32,914 nucleotides of DNA from Prevotellaceae bacterium (lineage in GTDB: Bacteria; Bacteroidota; Bacteroidia; Bacteroidales; UBA932): positions 1 to 32,914 of the forward strand of contig JAISOH010000090.1 of the NCBI GenBank assembly GCA_031275825.1, written 5' to 3'. Numbering within the stretch: position 1 is the first letter of the stretch; each line of letters starts with the position of its first letter. Below, one piece after another: positions 15,750 to 24,589 of the stretch. The translations under genes and the position numbers were made by a program. The notes under the pieces were generated by a model. It did no database searches, was not told the origin of the DNA, and saw only the letters and a list, made by a program, of their open reading frames with translations.

Positions 15750-16655
15750 ATGAATATAATATCCGAATTATTAAGTTTCTTGAGATACCAAAAACAACGT
15801 TTCAAGAAAACACAAAGATATTTGCTGACAAGACGCGTAATAAAATTTCTGCAACAGATGGATGCGCCTGTTCCACTTAATTTGAAAGAGCGGAAGAGGA
15901 CAGTAAAGTTCTTGCGCCGGCATCTGATAGAGGTTTTCAATGACTTCTTTATCGCCAGATATCTATGGCGACATGTAAAAGTTGCATTCGACAAAAATAA
16001 CGGATTACATTATGTCCGTACAGCGGAAGGACGCCGGTTATACTTCAAACGGGGAATGACAGAAAAAGAAGTTCGACACATGTATAATGGCTTATGCATA
16101 GAACAGGACAGACTGTCGCCGCATAATTATTGTTTTGACGATTTATCAGTCGATTCAAATTCTGTTTTTGCAGATATTGGCGCTGCCGAAGGAAATTTCA
16201 GTCTTAAATTTATTGATAAAATTAAAAAAGTATATCTTTTTGAGAGCGACAGCAACTGGATAGAAGCATTAGAAGCGACATTTCATCCGTGGAAAGAAAA
16301 AACAGTTATTGTTGATAAATATGTGTCCAGTTACAACGATGATAAATGCGCTTCGCTTGATACGTTTTTTCAAGACAAAGAAAAACCCAACTTATTAAAA
16401 TTGGATGTGGAAGGAGCGGAAAGCAAAGTGATAGAAGGAGCAAAACAACTTTGTGAAAAAAACGTGAACGATTTGCTGGTATGCGCATACCATCGCACAG
16501 GTGACGAAAAAAAACTGTCTAAACAGTTAAAAGAAATGGATTATAAAATCAAACTTTCGCCCGGATACATGCTGTTTCTTTGGGAACATAATCACAGCTA
16601 TGATTTGCAGGCGACTTTTGATTTCAGAAAAGGATTAATTCATGCTTCACGATAA
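15750..16655 (+). CDS. FkbM family methyltransferase
   Basis: A 301-residue SAM-dependent methyltransferase of the FkbM family, which O-methylates sugars. The basic N-terminal 80 residues are helical and not part of the core. The SAM-binding motif I is FADIGAAEGNFS with D142, the acidic residue after strand 2 is in YLFESD (E165), and the family signature LLKLDVEGAE lies at 215-224. In this setting it likely methylates a hydroxyl of the O-polysaccharide or its precursor. It follows a -7 element and lies 42 bp before a second methyltransferase gene. Family assignment is firm; the acceptor is unknown. Confidence 0.88.
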   Translation: MNIISELLSFLRYQKQRFKKTQRYLLTRRVIKFLQQMDAPVPLNLKERKRTVKFLRRHLIEVFNDFFIARYLWRHVKVAFDKNNGLHYVRTAEGRRLYFKRGMTEKEVRHMYNGLCIEQDRLSPHNYCFDDLSVDSNSVFADIGAAEGNFSLKFIDKIKKVYLFESDSNWIEALEATFHPWKEKTVIVDKYVSSYNDDKCASLDTFFQDKEKPNLLKLDVEGAESKVIEGAKQLCEKNVNDLLVCAYHRTGDEKKLSKQLKEMDYKIKLSPGYMLFLWEHNHSYDLQATFDFRKGLIHASR

Positions 16656-16697
16656 ACAACAAAATGAAAATAATAATTATAATAAAATAATAATACG

Positions 16698-17342
16698 ATG
16701 CCTAAAGAAAACAATAATTATAATATTCAAGTAAAAACAAACCACTACAATTTTTTCACCTATACAGACCTTCCGCGATGGACTTCCTATTGGCATCAGA
16801 TTGCGGAAACGCTTGCACTGGCTCCCCAAACGGTTTTGATTATCGGCATGGGTGATAATATTGTGGGAAAGTTATTGACCGCACAGGGCGTACAGGTTTA
16901 TACGTTCGATTTCGACAAAAATTTACATCCCGACTTTGAAGGCGACGTGGCCAACATAGACGCCGTGCTCGACGACAAAAAGTTTGATGTTATTTTATGT
17001 TGTCAAGTATTGGAACATTTACCGCACAACAAATTTGAAATTGTTTTGCAGCAGTTGAAACGGCACGCCGGCAATGTCATTATCAGTTTGCCCTATTCGG
17101 CGATGAAATATAAAGTTGAATTAAAACTGCCGGTCATTAAAACCGTAAAAGTAAATATATACATACACAAATTTTTCAGGAAACATAAATTTGACGGGGA
17201 ACATTATTGGGAAACAGGAACGCGCGGGCATACCAAACGAAGCCTACTGAAAAGCATGGGGAAATTTTTTACAGTCACAAAATGGTATGTAGCGCCCTAT
17301 AATCCCTATCATGTATTTTTTATATTAAGGAAAAAAATATGA
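16698..17342 (+). CDS. Class I SAM-dependent methyltransferase
   Basis: A 214-residue methyltransferase-like protein. The glycine motif is degenerate but visible as VLIIGMGDN at 46-54, strand 2 ends with DFD at 71-73, and QVLEHLP at 103-109 is the typical motif after strand 4. The C-terminus ends NPYHVFFILRKK. It could methylate a sugar or modify the end of the glycan chain, as chain terminators do. Its stop overlaps the next glycosyltransferase start by 4 bp (ATGA), so the two are translationally coupled. Base composition is visibly more GC-rich than in the flippase region. Confidence 0.82.
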   Translation: MPKENNNYNIQVKTNHYNFFTYTDLPRWTSYWHQIAETLALAPQTVLIIGMGDNIVGKLLTAQGVQVYTFDFDKNLHPDFEGDVANIDAVLDDKKFDVILCCQVLEHLPHNKFEIVLQQLKRHAGNVIISLPYSAMKYKVELKLPVIKTVKVNIYIHKFFRKHKFDGEHYWETGTRGHTKRSLLKSMGKFFTVTKWYVAPYNPYHVFFILRKKI

Positions 17343-18403
17343 TTAATTTTAGTATCACACTAAATTTACCCGCTCCAAATCTTGCAAACACTGCAAAAAC
17401 AGTATCAATAGTAATGTGTACTTATAATGGCGCTCCCTACTTGCGGCAGCAACTTGATACTGTCGTAAACCAGACCTGTCCGTTGCTTGAAATTATTATT
17501 CAGGATGACTGTTCTACTGACAACACAATGGAAATATTACAGGAATACGCTGCAAAATATCCCGCCATCCGTATTTATCAAAATGAAGAACGGAAAGGGC
17601 ATATTTTGAATTTCTTTTCTGCTACCAGCCGTGCTGTCGGAGAATATATCGCATTTGCCGATCAGGACGATATTTGGAAGTTGGACAAAATTGAAAAGAT
17701 GCTCGAATGTATCGGCAATAACTGGATGGCTGTTTGTTTTTCAATCCCCTTTCACAATGAAAGCGAAATAAAAGAAGAACCGGATTTAAGTAAATTACAG
17801 CCTCCCAATTTGGCACTGGAAAGACAACTGTATGTACCGGGGGCGGCTGCAGGACATGCAATGTTAATCCACAGGATACTGCTGGAAAAAATTCCTCAAA
17901 AATTTTTAACCTCAAAAGAACGCGGACATGATGTGCTGCTACACATAGTTGCTGCTGCTTATGACAAAGTAGTGTTTTGTAAAAATACAGCAACCTTTTT
18001 TCGACGCCATCCCTGTGCTTTTTCTTACATTCCGGCAGAGAATACCGAAAAATCTCTGTCAAATGCGATTGCATATATCAGGAGAACGCTCCGCCTGTAT
18101 AAGGAAAGCCGTCCTTTTGTAGAAGACCGTCTAATATCGGTCATTCATATACTGTCTTCCCTGCCCGATGAAGCATACGCCAAATACGATGCACTGAAAT
18201 TGGGCAAAGCCCACTTAAATCGCAACTGGATTAAAACATTTTACTATTGCATAAAATTTAGAAACCGTCTGTTTTACAGACGCGAAACCAATCCCGTACT
18301 TTCTTTTATGAGAGGTTTATACTTTCCGATTTCATGCTCGGATTACAGTAGAGCAAAATGTAAATCATATCAAAAAAACAGTAATAAAAATCAAATACCA
18401 TGA
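17339..18403 (+). CDS. Family 2 glycosyltransferase, rhamnosyltransferase-like
   Basis: A 354-residue GT-A glycosyltransferase. The domain starts VSIVMCTYNGAPYLRQQLDT at residue 22, IIIQDDCSTDNT is at 53-63, and the metal-binding motif is FADQDDIW with D108, D110 and D111. CTYNG plus DQDD is the pattern of the WbbL/RgpB-like rhamnosyl or 6-deoxysugar transferases, which fits a locus that makes a CDP-6-deoxyhexose, but the donor is an inference. The first 20 residues precede the fold and the start may be further in, though the overlap ATGA with the upstream gene supports 17339. It overlaps the next gene by 4 bp. Confidence 0.88.
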   Translation: MINFSITLNLPAPNLANTAKTVSIVMCTYNGAPYLRQQLDTVVNQTCPLLEIIIQDDCSTDNTMEILQEYAAKYPAIRIYQNEERKGHILNFFSATSRAVGEYIAFADQDDIWKLDKIEKMLECIGNNWMAVCFSIPFHNESEIKEEPDLSKLQPPNLALERQLYVPGAAAGHAMLIHRILLEKIPQKFLTSKERGHDVLLHIVAAAYDKVVFCKNTATFFRRHPCAFSYIPAENTEKSLSNAIAYIRRTLRLYKESRPFVEDRLISVIHILSSLPDEAYAKYDALKLGKAHLNRNWIKTFYYCIKFRNRLFYRRETNPVLSFMRGLYFPISCSDYSRAKCKSYQKNSNKNQIP

Positions 18404-19332
18404 TGAATTTAAGCATTATTATACCATTTTATAACTGTGAAAAATATTTTCCCAAATGTTTGGATTCCGTACTTGCGCAACCTTGCCTTCCACTGGAAAT
18501 TATTTTAGTTAATGACGGATCCAACGATGGCTCTGAAAAAATAGCGGAAGAATACGCAAAAAAAGACAATCGAATTATATTATACAATCAGGAAAACAAA
18601 GGTATTCCATTTGCACGCAACAAGGGATTGGAGTTAGCATCCGGCGAATATTTTTTGTTTATTGATGCCGACGACTACATCGCACCGAATACGCTGTATC
18701 AGCTGTATCGAACTGCCAAAGAAAATGATTTGGATGTTTTACAGTTTCCGCTTATTGAATTAAGAAATGACAACAAAAAACGCCGCCCAATGTTTTTCGT
18801 TAATCAAATAATGAATGGTGTGGACTATTTCAATATTATGATGAAAAAAAGAGTAATTCCATTTGCGCCTTACATGAATATGGTAAAAATGTCGTTTTAC
18901 AAAAGTGTAAATTTCACTTTCAATGAAAAATTGCGCCGTTTGCAGGATTTGGAATTTTACACCAAACTCACTATAAAAGCAAATAGAATAATGAATATAA
19001 ACGTTCCCTACTATTACTTTCGTATTGATTCCAATACGGTAGAAAAAAAAGTAAGGCATAACAAAGGTTTTTACTATCAATGCTGCTGCATCGTACATGA
19101 CAGTTTTAATTCTTTTATCAACCATGAAAAATTAAATAAACTCACTGTATCGCACTTAAAATGGTTAATTTGTTATTTCTATTCTTTTTCATATAATTTT
19201 GATTACAAAGGATCGTTAAAATCTGCTGAACAAAAACAACTCAGATGCTTTATACGAAAATATATATTTCGGAATAGAGGATGGATGCATCCTTATGCCT
19301 ATTATCGCTTAATTAGAACGTTTTTGCCATGA
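18400..19332 (+). CDS. Family 2 glycosyltransferase
   Basis: A 310-residue GT-A enzyme. LSIIIPFYNCEKYFPKCLDS opens the fold, VNDGSNDGS is at 38-45, the conserved ENKGIPFARNKGLE is at 65-78, and the metal motif is FIDADDYI with D89, D91 and D92. The C-terminal third is basic and aromatic, as in many transferases that attach to the membrane surface. Start codons at 18400 and 18403 are both possible (ATGATG); 18400 overlaps the previous stop. It adds one sugar of the repeat unit. The donor is not predictable. Confidence 0.9.
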   Translation: MMNLSIIIPFYNCEKYFPKCLDSVLAQPCLPLEIILVNDGSNDGSEKIAEEYAKKDNRIILYNQENKGIPFARNKGLELASGEYFLFIDADDYIAPNTLYQLYRTAKENDLDVLQFPLIELRNDNKKRRPMFFVNQIMNGVDYFNIMMKKRVIPFAPYMNMVKMSFYKSVNFTFNEKLRRLQDLEFYTKLTIKANRIMNINVPYYYFRIDSNTVEKKVRHNKGFYYQCCCIVHDSFNSFINHEKLNKLTVSHLKWLICYFYSFSYNFDYKGSLKSAEQKQLRCFIRKYIFRNRGWMHPYAYYRLIRTFLP

Positions 19333-19373
19333 TTAATAAATTAGATGGGAGGAAAAACAACAAAAAATAAAAA

Positions 19374-20228
19374 ATGAGAATTTCTGAAAAAACACAAAAG
19401 TGTGTAAATCCGTGGATGCGGAAGATGTCCGTATGCGGATTTTCTTACCGTCAATTGGCTTTTTGCCGGCAATTTTACCGGACGTATCCAATTGTGAACG
19501 CAGTGCGTTCACAATTCAACTGGATGCAATATCGGCTTTTTATTCAAATAGAAGACGGGGATAAACGGGAGTATTACGAACAGGAAACGCTACATAACGG
19601 ATGGACGGGACGGGAATTGGAACGGCAAATCAATTCGGGACTTTATGAGCGTTTATTGCTTAGCAACGATAAGCAGTCTGTTTTGGAAGTGGCGCGCCGA
19701 AAGCGAATGCCGGAAAATCCTGCGGAAATTATCAAAGACCCGATGATATTGGAATTTCTCGGATTACACCGCGATTCGTCATATTATGAGAAAGACATGG
19801 AAGGCGCTTTGATTAGCAATTTGCAGGATTTTCTTTTGGAGTTGGGCAACGGATTTTCGTTTATCGCCCGGCAAAAACGAATATTGCTTGAGGACGATGA
19901 ATTTTTTGTCGATCTGGTTTTCTACAATCGACTGCTGCGCTGTTTTGTTCTCATTGAAATCAAAACCCACAAACTCACTCATGAAGATGTCGGACAGTTG
20001 CAAATGTACGTAAACTATTATGACCGGAATGAAAAACTCCCGGAAGAAAACCCTGCTATCGGCATTCTGCTTTGCGCTGACAAAAACGATGCGATGGTCA
20101 AATATACGCTTCCCGAAGACAATACAAGCATTATGGCAAGCAAATATCAACTTTATTTACCGTCAGAAAAACAATTGCTGTCGGAATTAAAACGAGAATT
20201 AAATAAACCTGAAACCCGTTACATATAA
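19374..20228 (+). CDS. YhcG-type PDDEXK nuclease, N-terminally truncated, with a GT32-derived head
   Basis: Residues 22-284 match the C-terminal part of the YhcG/DUF1016 PDDEXK family: GFSYRQLAFCRQFYRTYPIV, then NSGLYERLLLSNDKQ, DPMILEFLGL, then the nuclease core with D180 (FFVDLVFYNRLL), E195 and K197 (LIEIKTHK), and Q209 (GQLQMYVNYYD). The core looks intact, so it may still cut or bind DNA. The N-terminal domain of about 100 residues usual in DUF1016 proteins is absent. Residues 1-18 (MRISEKT-QKCVNPWMRKM) instead match the head of the GT32 gene at 20231 (MAIPKKI, 14 residues missing, QKCVNSWKRVM), with 42 of 54 bases identical. It is thus probably a chimera or remnant. It interrupts a glycosyltransferase series, and is followed 2 bp later by the intact GT32 gene. 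Role unknown. Confidence 0.75.
   Translation: MRISEKTQKCVNPWMRKMSVCGFSYRQLAFCRQFYRTYPIVNAVRSQFNWMQYRLFIQIEDGDKREYYEQETLHNGWTGRELERQINSGLYERLLLSNDKQSVLEVARRKRMPENPAEIIKDPMILEFLGLHRDSSYYEKDMEGALISNLQDFLLELGNGFSFIARQKRILLEDDEFFVDLVFYNRLLRCFVLIEIKTHKLTHEDVGQLQMYVNYYDRNEKLPEENPAIGILLCADKNDAMVKYTLPEDNTSIMASKYQLYLPSEKQLLSELKRELNKPETRYI
19490..19516. repeat. Perfect 13-bp-arm palindrome inside the YhcG-type gene
   Basis: AATTGTGAACGCA at 19490-19502 and its exact complement at 19504-19516 flank a single G. It encodes part of PIVNAVRSQF, within a conserved family region. It may be a chance product of codons or a protein binding site. Confidence 0.7.
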
Positions 20229-20230
20229 CT

Positions 20231-21019
20231 ATGGCCATTCCTAAAAAAATACACTGGTGCTGGTTAAGCGGCGACCCGCTGCCGAAAAATCTGCAAAAAT
20301 GCGTAAATTCGTGGAAGCGGGTGATGCCCGACTATGAAATTATTTGCTGGGACAGGCAGCGGTTTGACGTCCGCAGCGTGCCGTTTGTAGAAGACGCCTG
20401 CGCCGCCCGCAAATGGGCGTTTGCCGCCGATTACATTCGCCTGTACGCCTTATATACCGAAGGCGGTATTTATTTGGATTCCGATGTACTGGTGTTTAGA
20501 AAATTTGACAAATTTTTACGCCATGCCGCATTCAGTGGAATTGAATATCATTCGGGCAAAAAATCATGGACGGAGAACGAACAGTTCGCCGACGGCTACA
20601 ATGCTATACAGGCTGCCATTATCGGCGCAGAGAAAGGCAACGGATGGATTAAAAAATGTATGGAATATTACCAAAAAACCACATTCAAACTGAGCGGTAA
20701 CGGCGAAGTAGCAGTAGAAATCAGTCCCGATGTGCTTGCTCGATGCGCCGTAGAATATGGATTCCGGTACGACGCGCATTTTAACGATTTGCAGGAACTG
20801 AAAGAGCAAATCGTTATTTATCCGCAAAAAGTATTTGCTACAGCCTATACAGGCGCTACCATGCGTTCGCATGCCCTGCATTTATGCGACGGTTCATGGT
20901 ACAAAAAAGCAGGGAAACGCGAGCCGTGTCTGGTAAAATGGGAAAGGATATTATGTTCCAACTATCGTTTCTTCGCCATGCTGCATTACAAAAGAAAACG
21001 GTGGTTAAACAGAAAATAA
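20231..21019 (+). CDS. GT32-type glycosyltransferase
   Basis: A 262-residue member of the GT32 (Gly_transf_sug/DXD) family. The start IPKKIHWCWLSGDPLPKNLQ and KCVNSWKRVMPDYEI are the family's opening; the DXD region is AADYIRLYALYTEGGIYLDSD with D83 and D85; HALHLCDGSW near the end is the usual His motif. It probably transfers a hexose or HexNAc to the growing lipid-linked unit. It is markedly GC-richer than its neighbours (about 58% GC in 20401-20460), suggesting a different origin from the adjoining AT-rich gene at 21025. The start lies 2 bp after the YhcG-type stop, and a damaged copy of its own head forms the start of that gene. Confidence 0.9.
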   Translation: MAIPKKIHWCWLSGDPLPKNLQKCVNSWKRVMPDYEIICWDRQRFDVRSVPFVEDACAARKWAFAADYIRLYALYTEGGIYLDSDVLVFRKFDKFLRHAAFSGIEYHSGKKSWTENEQFADGYNAIQAAIIGAEKGNGWIKKCMEYYQKTTFKLSGNGEVAVEISPDVLARCAVEYGFRYDAHFNDLQELKEQIVIYPQKVFATAYTGATMRSHALHLCDGSWYKKAGKREPCLVKWERILCSNYRFFAMLHYKRKRWLNRK

Positions 21020-21024
21020 AAATC

Positions 21025-22032
21025 ATGAATATTAAAGTTTCTATAATAGTTCCCGTTTACAATACATCTGCATTATTGCCAAAATGTATTGATTCACTGG
21101 TAAATCAAACTTTACAGGATATTGAAATAATATTGGTTAACGATGCTTCAACAGACAACAGCATAGAAATAATACGCCAATACGAGCAACAATATCAAAA
21201 TAAAATTCGTGTGATTGATTCAAAAATTAATCAAAGACAAGGTGGCGCACGAAATTTGGGCATTGAAATGGCAAAAGGAGAATATATAGGATTTGTTGAC
21301 AGTGACGATTGGGCAAATGAAGAAATGTATAATGCGTTATATAATGAGGCAGTAAAAGAAGATAGCGATATTTGTTATTGTTACAGGCAGCAAATAACAG
21401 AAAATGGAAAAATATACAAAGACTCTGCAACTTATTTCTTACCTGTCGGTAAAATTACCGCCAAAAATTGCCGAAAAATGCTGATTAGCCACGTAACATA
21501 CGTACAGCGGTACATCTATAAACGAAGTCTGTTTATCAACCGCAATATCCGTTTTCCTGCGCATGTCAGATACGAAGACATGATGATTGACCCATTAATT
21601 TTGTTATATGCAAATAATATTTCGGCTATTAAAAAACCTTTTTATAATTATTTTATTCATAGCGGTTCAACAATGACCGAAACAAATGAAACCAAATATC
21701 AAGATAAAATAAAAGTATGCCAATTAATTATAGAAGAATATAAGCAACGAGGTTATTATGAACAATATAAACATGAAATTAATTATCTTTTTTTTCGTAA
21801 AGCATATATTCACGCAGCATTAAATTATATTATTAATGCCAATTCGCCACAAAAAAAAATTATTGCACAAATCAGGCATCAACTGCTTTTATTAGATGAA
21901 AATTACAGGAAAAACCCGTATTACAGGGGGAAAATTTATTTTTTCATTATTGACCGTTTGTTAAGCATGCAATCAGCATTTTTGATAAAAATACTGAAAA
22001 AGATGCTTAAAATAATGCGCTATAACTTATAA
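21025..22032 (+). CDS. Family 2 glycosyltransferase
   Basis: A 335-residue GT-A enzyme. From the ATG at 21025 the fold begins KVSIIVPVYNTSALLPKCID, VNDASTDNS is at 38-46, GGARNLGIEMAKGEY at 73-87, and the metal motif is FVDSDDW with D92, D94 and D95. An in-frame start at 20884 would add 47 residues that overlap the GT32 gene and have no fold similarity, so it is rejected. It lies 5 bp after the GT32 stop. It is very AT-rich, unlike the gene before it. Its end overlaps the convergent yfhO-like gene by 6 bp, and no terminator hairpin is seen. Confidence 0.9.
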   Translation: MNIKVSIIVPVYNTSALLPKCIDSLVNQTLQDIEIILVNDASTDNSIEIIRQYEQQYQNKIRVIDSKINQRQGGARNLGIEMAKGEYIGFVDSDDWANEEMYNALYNEAVKEDSDICYCYRQQITENGKIYKDSATYFLPVGKITAKNCRKMLISHVTYVQRYIYKRSLFINRNIRFPAHVRYEDMMIDPLILLYANNISAIKKPFYNYFIHSGSTMTETNETKYQDKIKVCQLIIEEYKQRGYYEQYKHEINYLFFRKAYIHAALNYIINANSPQKKIIAQIRHQLLLLDENYRKNPYYRGKIYFFIIDRLLSMQSAFLIKILKKMLKIMRYNL

Positions 22033-24534
22033 ATTATTTTCTTTTATTCTGAATTGTTTCGCTTTCAGCATCCATATAAATACAACAACTATCAGCGTTA
22101 TTAAAGCCCATAAACAAATCAGGGAAATCATTTCCAAAGTATTGTACACTTTCGGCTTGAACACAAATTCTATGGAATGTTCGCCGGCAGGAACGCGCAG
22201 AGCGCGCAATATGTAGTTGGCGCGGAAATGCGGCGCAGGTTTTCCATCGATAAAAGCTTCCCAGTAAGTCAGCCCGTCATTATAGTAAATTTCAGGAAAA
22301 ACTATTATTTGCTCCACCGCAGAATTTGATTTGTATTTTATATCATTTATTTTATAGTCAATCATCTCAACTGTACGAGCAATATTTTTTTGAAATACAA
22401 CATTTTCCAATTGATTTTCAAAGCGTTTATCAACAACAGCCGTATTTTTCAAGTTTACCTCGCCAATAGCGGCAATTTCTTCATTTGCATTTGCCACAAT
22501 CCGCACGCTATCAACGTACCATGCATAGCCAAATGCTTCAGGATTAGACCGAACAAATAATTTTCCGTTATTATTACGGTCGGACAAAATCATATATTTT
22601 GTATTTAACATATTTAACACACTTATATTCACCTGCGGATCAAGGTATTTGTCAATTATATCCTGGTAACGCCGCAATTTTGCTCCGTGATAACCTCCGA
22701 TTGATTTATGATGATACGAAGTACTTGCATCATTAAACGCAGATACAGACCGGTTAAATACGCGAAAATTCGGGTCAGAATCATCTAATATCAGTTTGTC
22801 GGCACTTGTGATTTCCCAAACTGTTTTAGTAGCTGTTTTAGGCAAAAAATCGCTGTTATTCAGGTAGCGTTTATCAACATTCGCCAAATCAAATAAAGTA
22901 AGCGCCGCAACAGATGCAATTAACAATGACTTTTTTATCGTTTTAGTTCCATACAGCCATAACAGTCCCGCACCGGTTAAAATAATGATGACAGTACGCC
23001 ATGCATCACTGCGAAATATGGAAATACGAACATCTTCCAAATCATTTATAATACTGTATATCATCGAATTGGAAAGGTTTTGGGATTTTAAGGCATTTAA
23101 ATCCTGTTCGGAAGAAAAGTCAAAAAACAGTCGAGGTAAAAGAATAAACAGTAAGGCAAATCCTGCAGTAAGTCCCAAACTTATAAGAAATTGCTTTTTT
23201 TTCTCAAATATAAGCTTGTGATTTTCAACTATTTTACACAATGACAATACCGCAAGCACAGGAATTGTGAGCTCGGCAACAACCAGAATGGACGAAACCG
23301 CTCTGAATTTATTGTACATTGGGAAATAATCAAGAAATAAATTTGTAAACCACATAAAATTATGTCCCCATGCAAGCAAAATTGAAAAAACAGTTCCTGC
23401 AAGCAAAGCCCATTTCAAATATCCTTTGACAACGAACAGACCGAAAATAAATAAAAACAAAATGAAAGCTCCTGCATACACAGGTCCGGATGTAAACGGC
23501 TGACTGCCCCAATAACTTTGCTGTCCTGCAATATATTCGCGTATTTCGGGAGAGGTGATTTTATTTAATGCCGATTTATTTTTATCTCTATCCCGCTGCC
23601 ACTGTTCGCCTCGTTTTGTATAACCCACAGGTTCAGATGCTCCGCCTTTAGTATTCGGTATGAGTAAAGTAAATGTTTCTCCTATACCGTAACTCCATCG
23701 AGTAGCGTAATCTCGGTCGAGTCCGCTGGTTTTATTTCCAACATTATCCGTCAGTTCCGATTTGCCTCGAATAGTCTGTTCCGAATGTTTTGCCGATAAT
23801 ATAAGATTTGTAGAATTTATTCCGAACCCAATCAATCCGGCAACAAGTAAAACAATGCTTGCCTTAAAAAATCCGGGAAGATGATTTTCTCTTATATCAT
23901 GAACAAGTCTGCAAACAACAAAAATTCCGACAAACAGCAGAAAATAATAGGTCATTTGAACGTGATTTGAAAATAGCTGCAAAGAAAAAAACAAAGCGGT
24001 AACAATGCCTCCCAATAAAAATTTACCGCGATAAGCCCAAACAATTCCGGCCAAAGTAGGCGGAATCAATTCCAAAACACAAACTTTCCAAATATGTCCG
24101 GCTTCGATAATAATTAAAAAATATGATGAAAAAGCATAAGCGACAGCGCCAACAATTGCCATCCACGGATTGACTCGCAATGCCAGCAGAAGAATAAAAA
24201 ATCCAAGCATGTAAGCAAACAGATAATTTGCAGGTGCAGGCAACCAGCCTTCAAAAGCATTTCTTATTTTCCTCAAAACAGGCGCAGTTTTATAAGCGGG
24301 TACAATTTGATAAGCCGGCATTCCCGAAAACATTCTGGATGTCCAGAGACTTCTTTCTCCCGTTGCATTTACATGTTCGCTCAAATCTCTGCCCATGCCC
24401 GCTCCTCTGCGTATATCTTCCTGAAACAATGTTTTATTTTCAAAAACAGCAGGCGCAAAATAGCCGGCCGAAATCGCTAAAAATATAGCAATAGCCGTTA
24501 TATACGGCAAAAGTTGTTTAAATTTTGTGGTCAT
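22027..24534 (-). CDS. YfhO family membrane protein, GT-C fold
   Basis: An 835-residue protein with an N-terminal membrane helix, an early luminal loop (LFQEDIRRGAGMGRDLSEHV), many further helices and a large C-terminal periplasmic domain ending in a helix and a basic tail. This is the layout of the YfhO family (PF09586), polyisoprenyl-phosphate sugar-dependent glycosyltransferases of the GT-C class. The family modifies envelope polymers in Gram-positives; in Bacteroidota the acceptor is not known. The acidic residue pair near the first loop is the likely catalytic site. The start at 24534 is chosen because a longer start at 24558 falls within the predicted -7 box. It faces the polysaccharide genes tail to tail. 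Confidence 0.88.
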   Translation of the reverse strand: MTTKFKQLLPYITAIAIFLAISAGYFAPAVFENKTLFQEDIRRGAGMGRDLSEHVNATGERSLWTSRMFSGMPAYQIVPAYKTAPVLRKIRNAFEGWLPAPANYLFAYMLGFFILLLALRVNPWMAIVGAVAYAFSSYFLIIIEAGHIWKVCVLELIPPTLAGIVWAYRGKFLLGGIVTALFFSLQLFSNHVQMTYYFLLFVGIFVVCRLVHDIRENHLPGFFKASIVLLVAGLIGFGINSTNLILSAKHSEQTIRGKSELTDNVGNKTSGLDRDYATRWSYGIGETFTLLIPNTKGGASEPVGYTKRGEQWQRDRDKNKSALNKITSPEIREYIAGQQSYWGSQPFTSGPVYAGAFILFLFIFGLFVVKGYLKWALLAGTVFSILLAWGHNFMWFTNLFLDYFPMYNKFRAVSSILVVAELTIPVLAVLSLCKIVENHKLIFEKKKQFLISLGLTAGFALLFILLPRLFFDFSSEQDLNALKSQNLSNSMIYSIINDLEDVRISIFRSDAWRTVIIILTGAGLLWLYGTKTIKKSLLIASVAALTLFDLANVDKRYLNNSDFLPKTATKTVWEITSADKLILDDSDPNFRVFNRSVSAFNDASTSYHHKSIGGYHGAKLRRYQDIIDKYLDPQVNISVLNMLNTKYMILSDRNNNGKLFVRSNPEAFGYAWYVDSVRIVANANEEIAAIGEVNLKNTAVVDKRFENQLENVVFQKNIARTVEMIDYKINDIKYKSNSAVEQIIVFPEIYYNDGLTYWEAFIDGKPAPHFRANYILRALRVPAGEHSIEFVFKPKVYNTLEMISLICLWALITLIVVVFIWMLKAKQFRIKENNL

Positions 24535-24555
24535 TTTATGTTTATTTATTTTTAG

Positions 24556-24563
24556 CAAAAATA
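24556..24563 (-). promoter_or_regulatory. -7 element of the yfhO-like gene
   Basis: On the minus strand TATTTTTG followed by C matches TAnnTTTG. The transcript start is expected near 24550, giving a leader of about 15 nt. It lies in the 55 bp between uvrC and the yfhO-like start, so the latter can be expressed apart from the upstream operon. Confidence 0.5.
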
Positions 24564-24589
24564 ATAATTTTATTTTAATTTATAAACTT

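Noticed and set aside
20884-21024. 47-codon N-terminal extension of the last GT2 gene
   Set aside because: It lies inside the GT32 gene in another frame and does not resemble a GT2 start; the ATG at 21025 fits the fold.
24535-24558. Longer start of the yfhO-like gene
   Set aside because: The added eight codons fall on the predicted -7 element; the ATG at 24534 begins the natural N-terminus.
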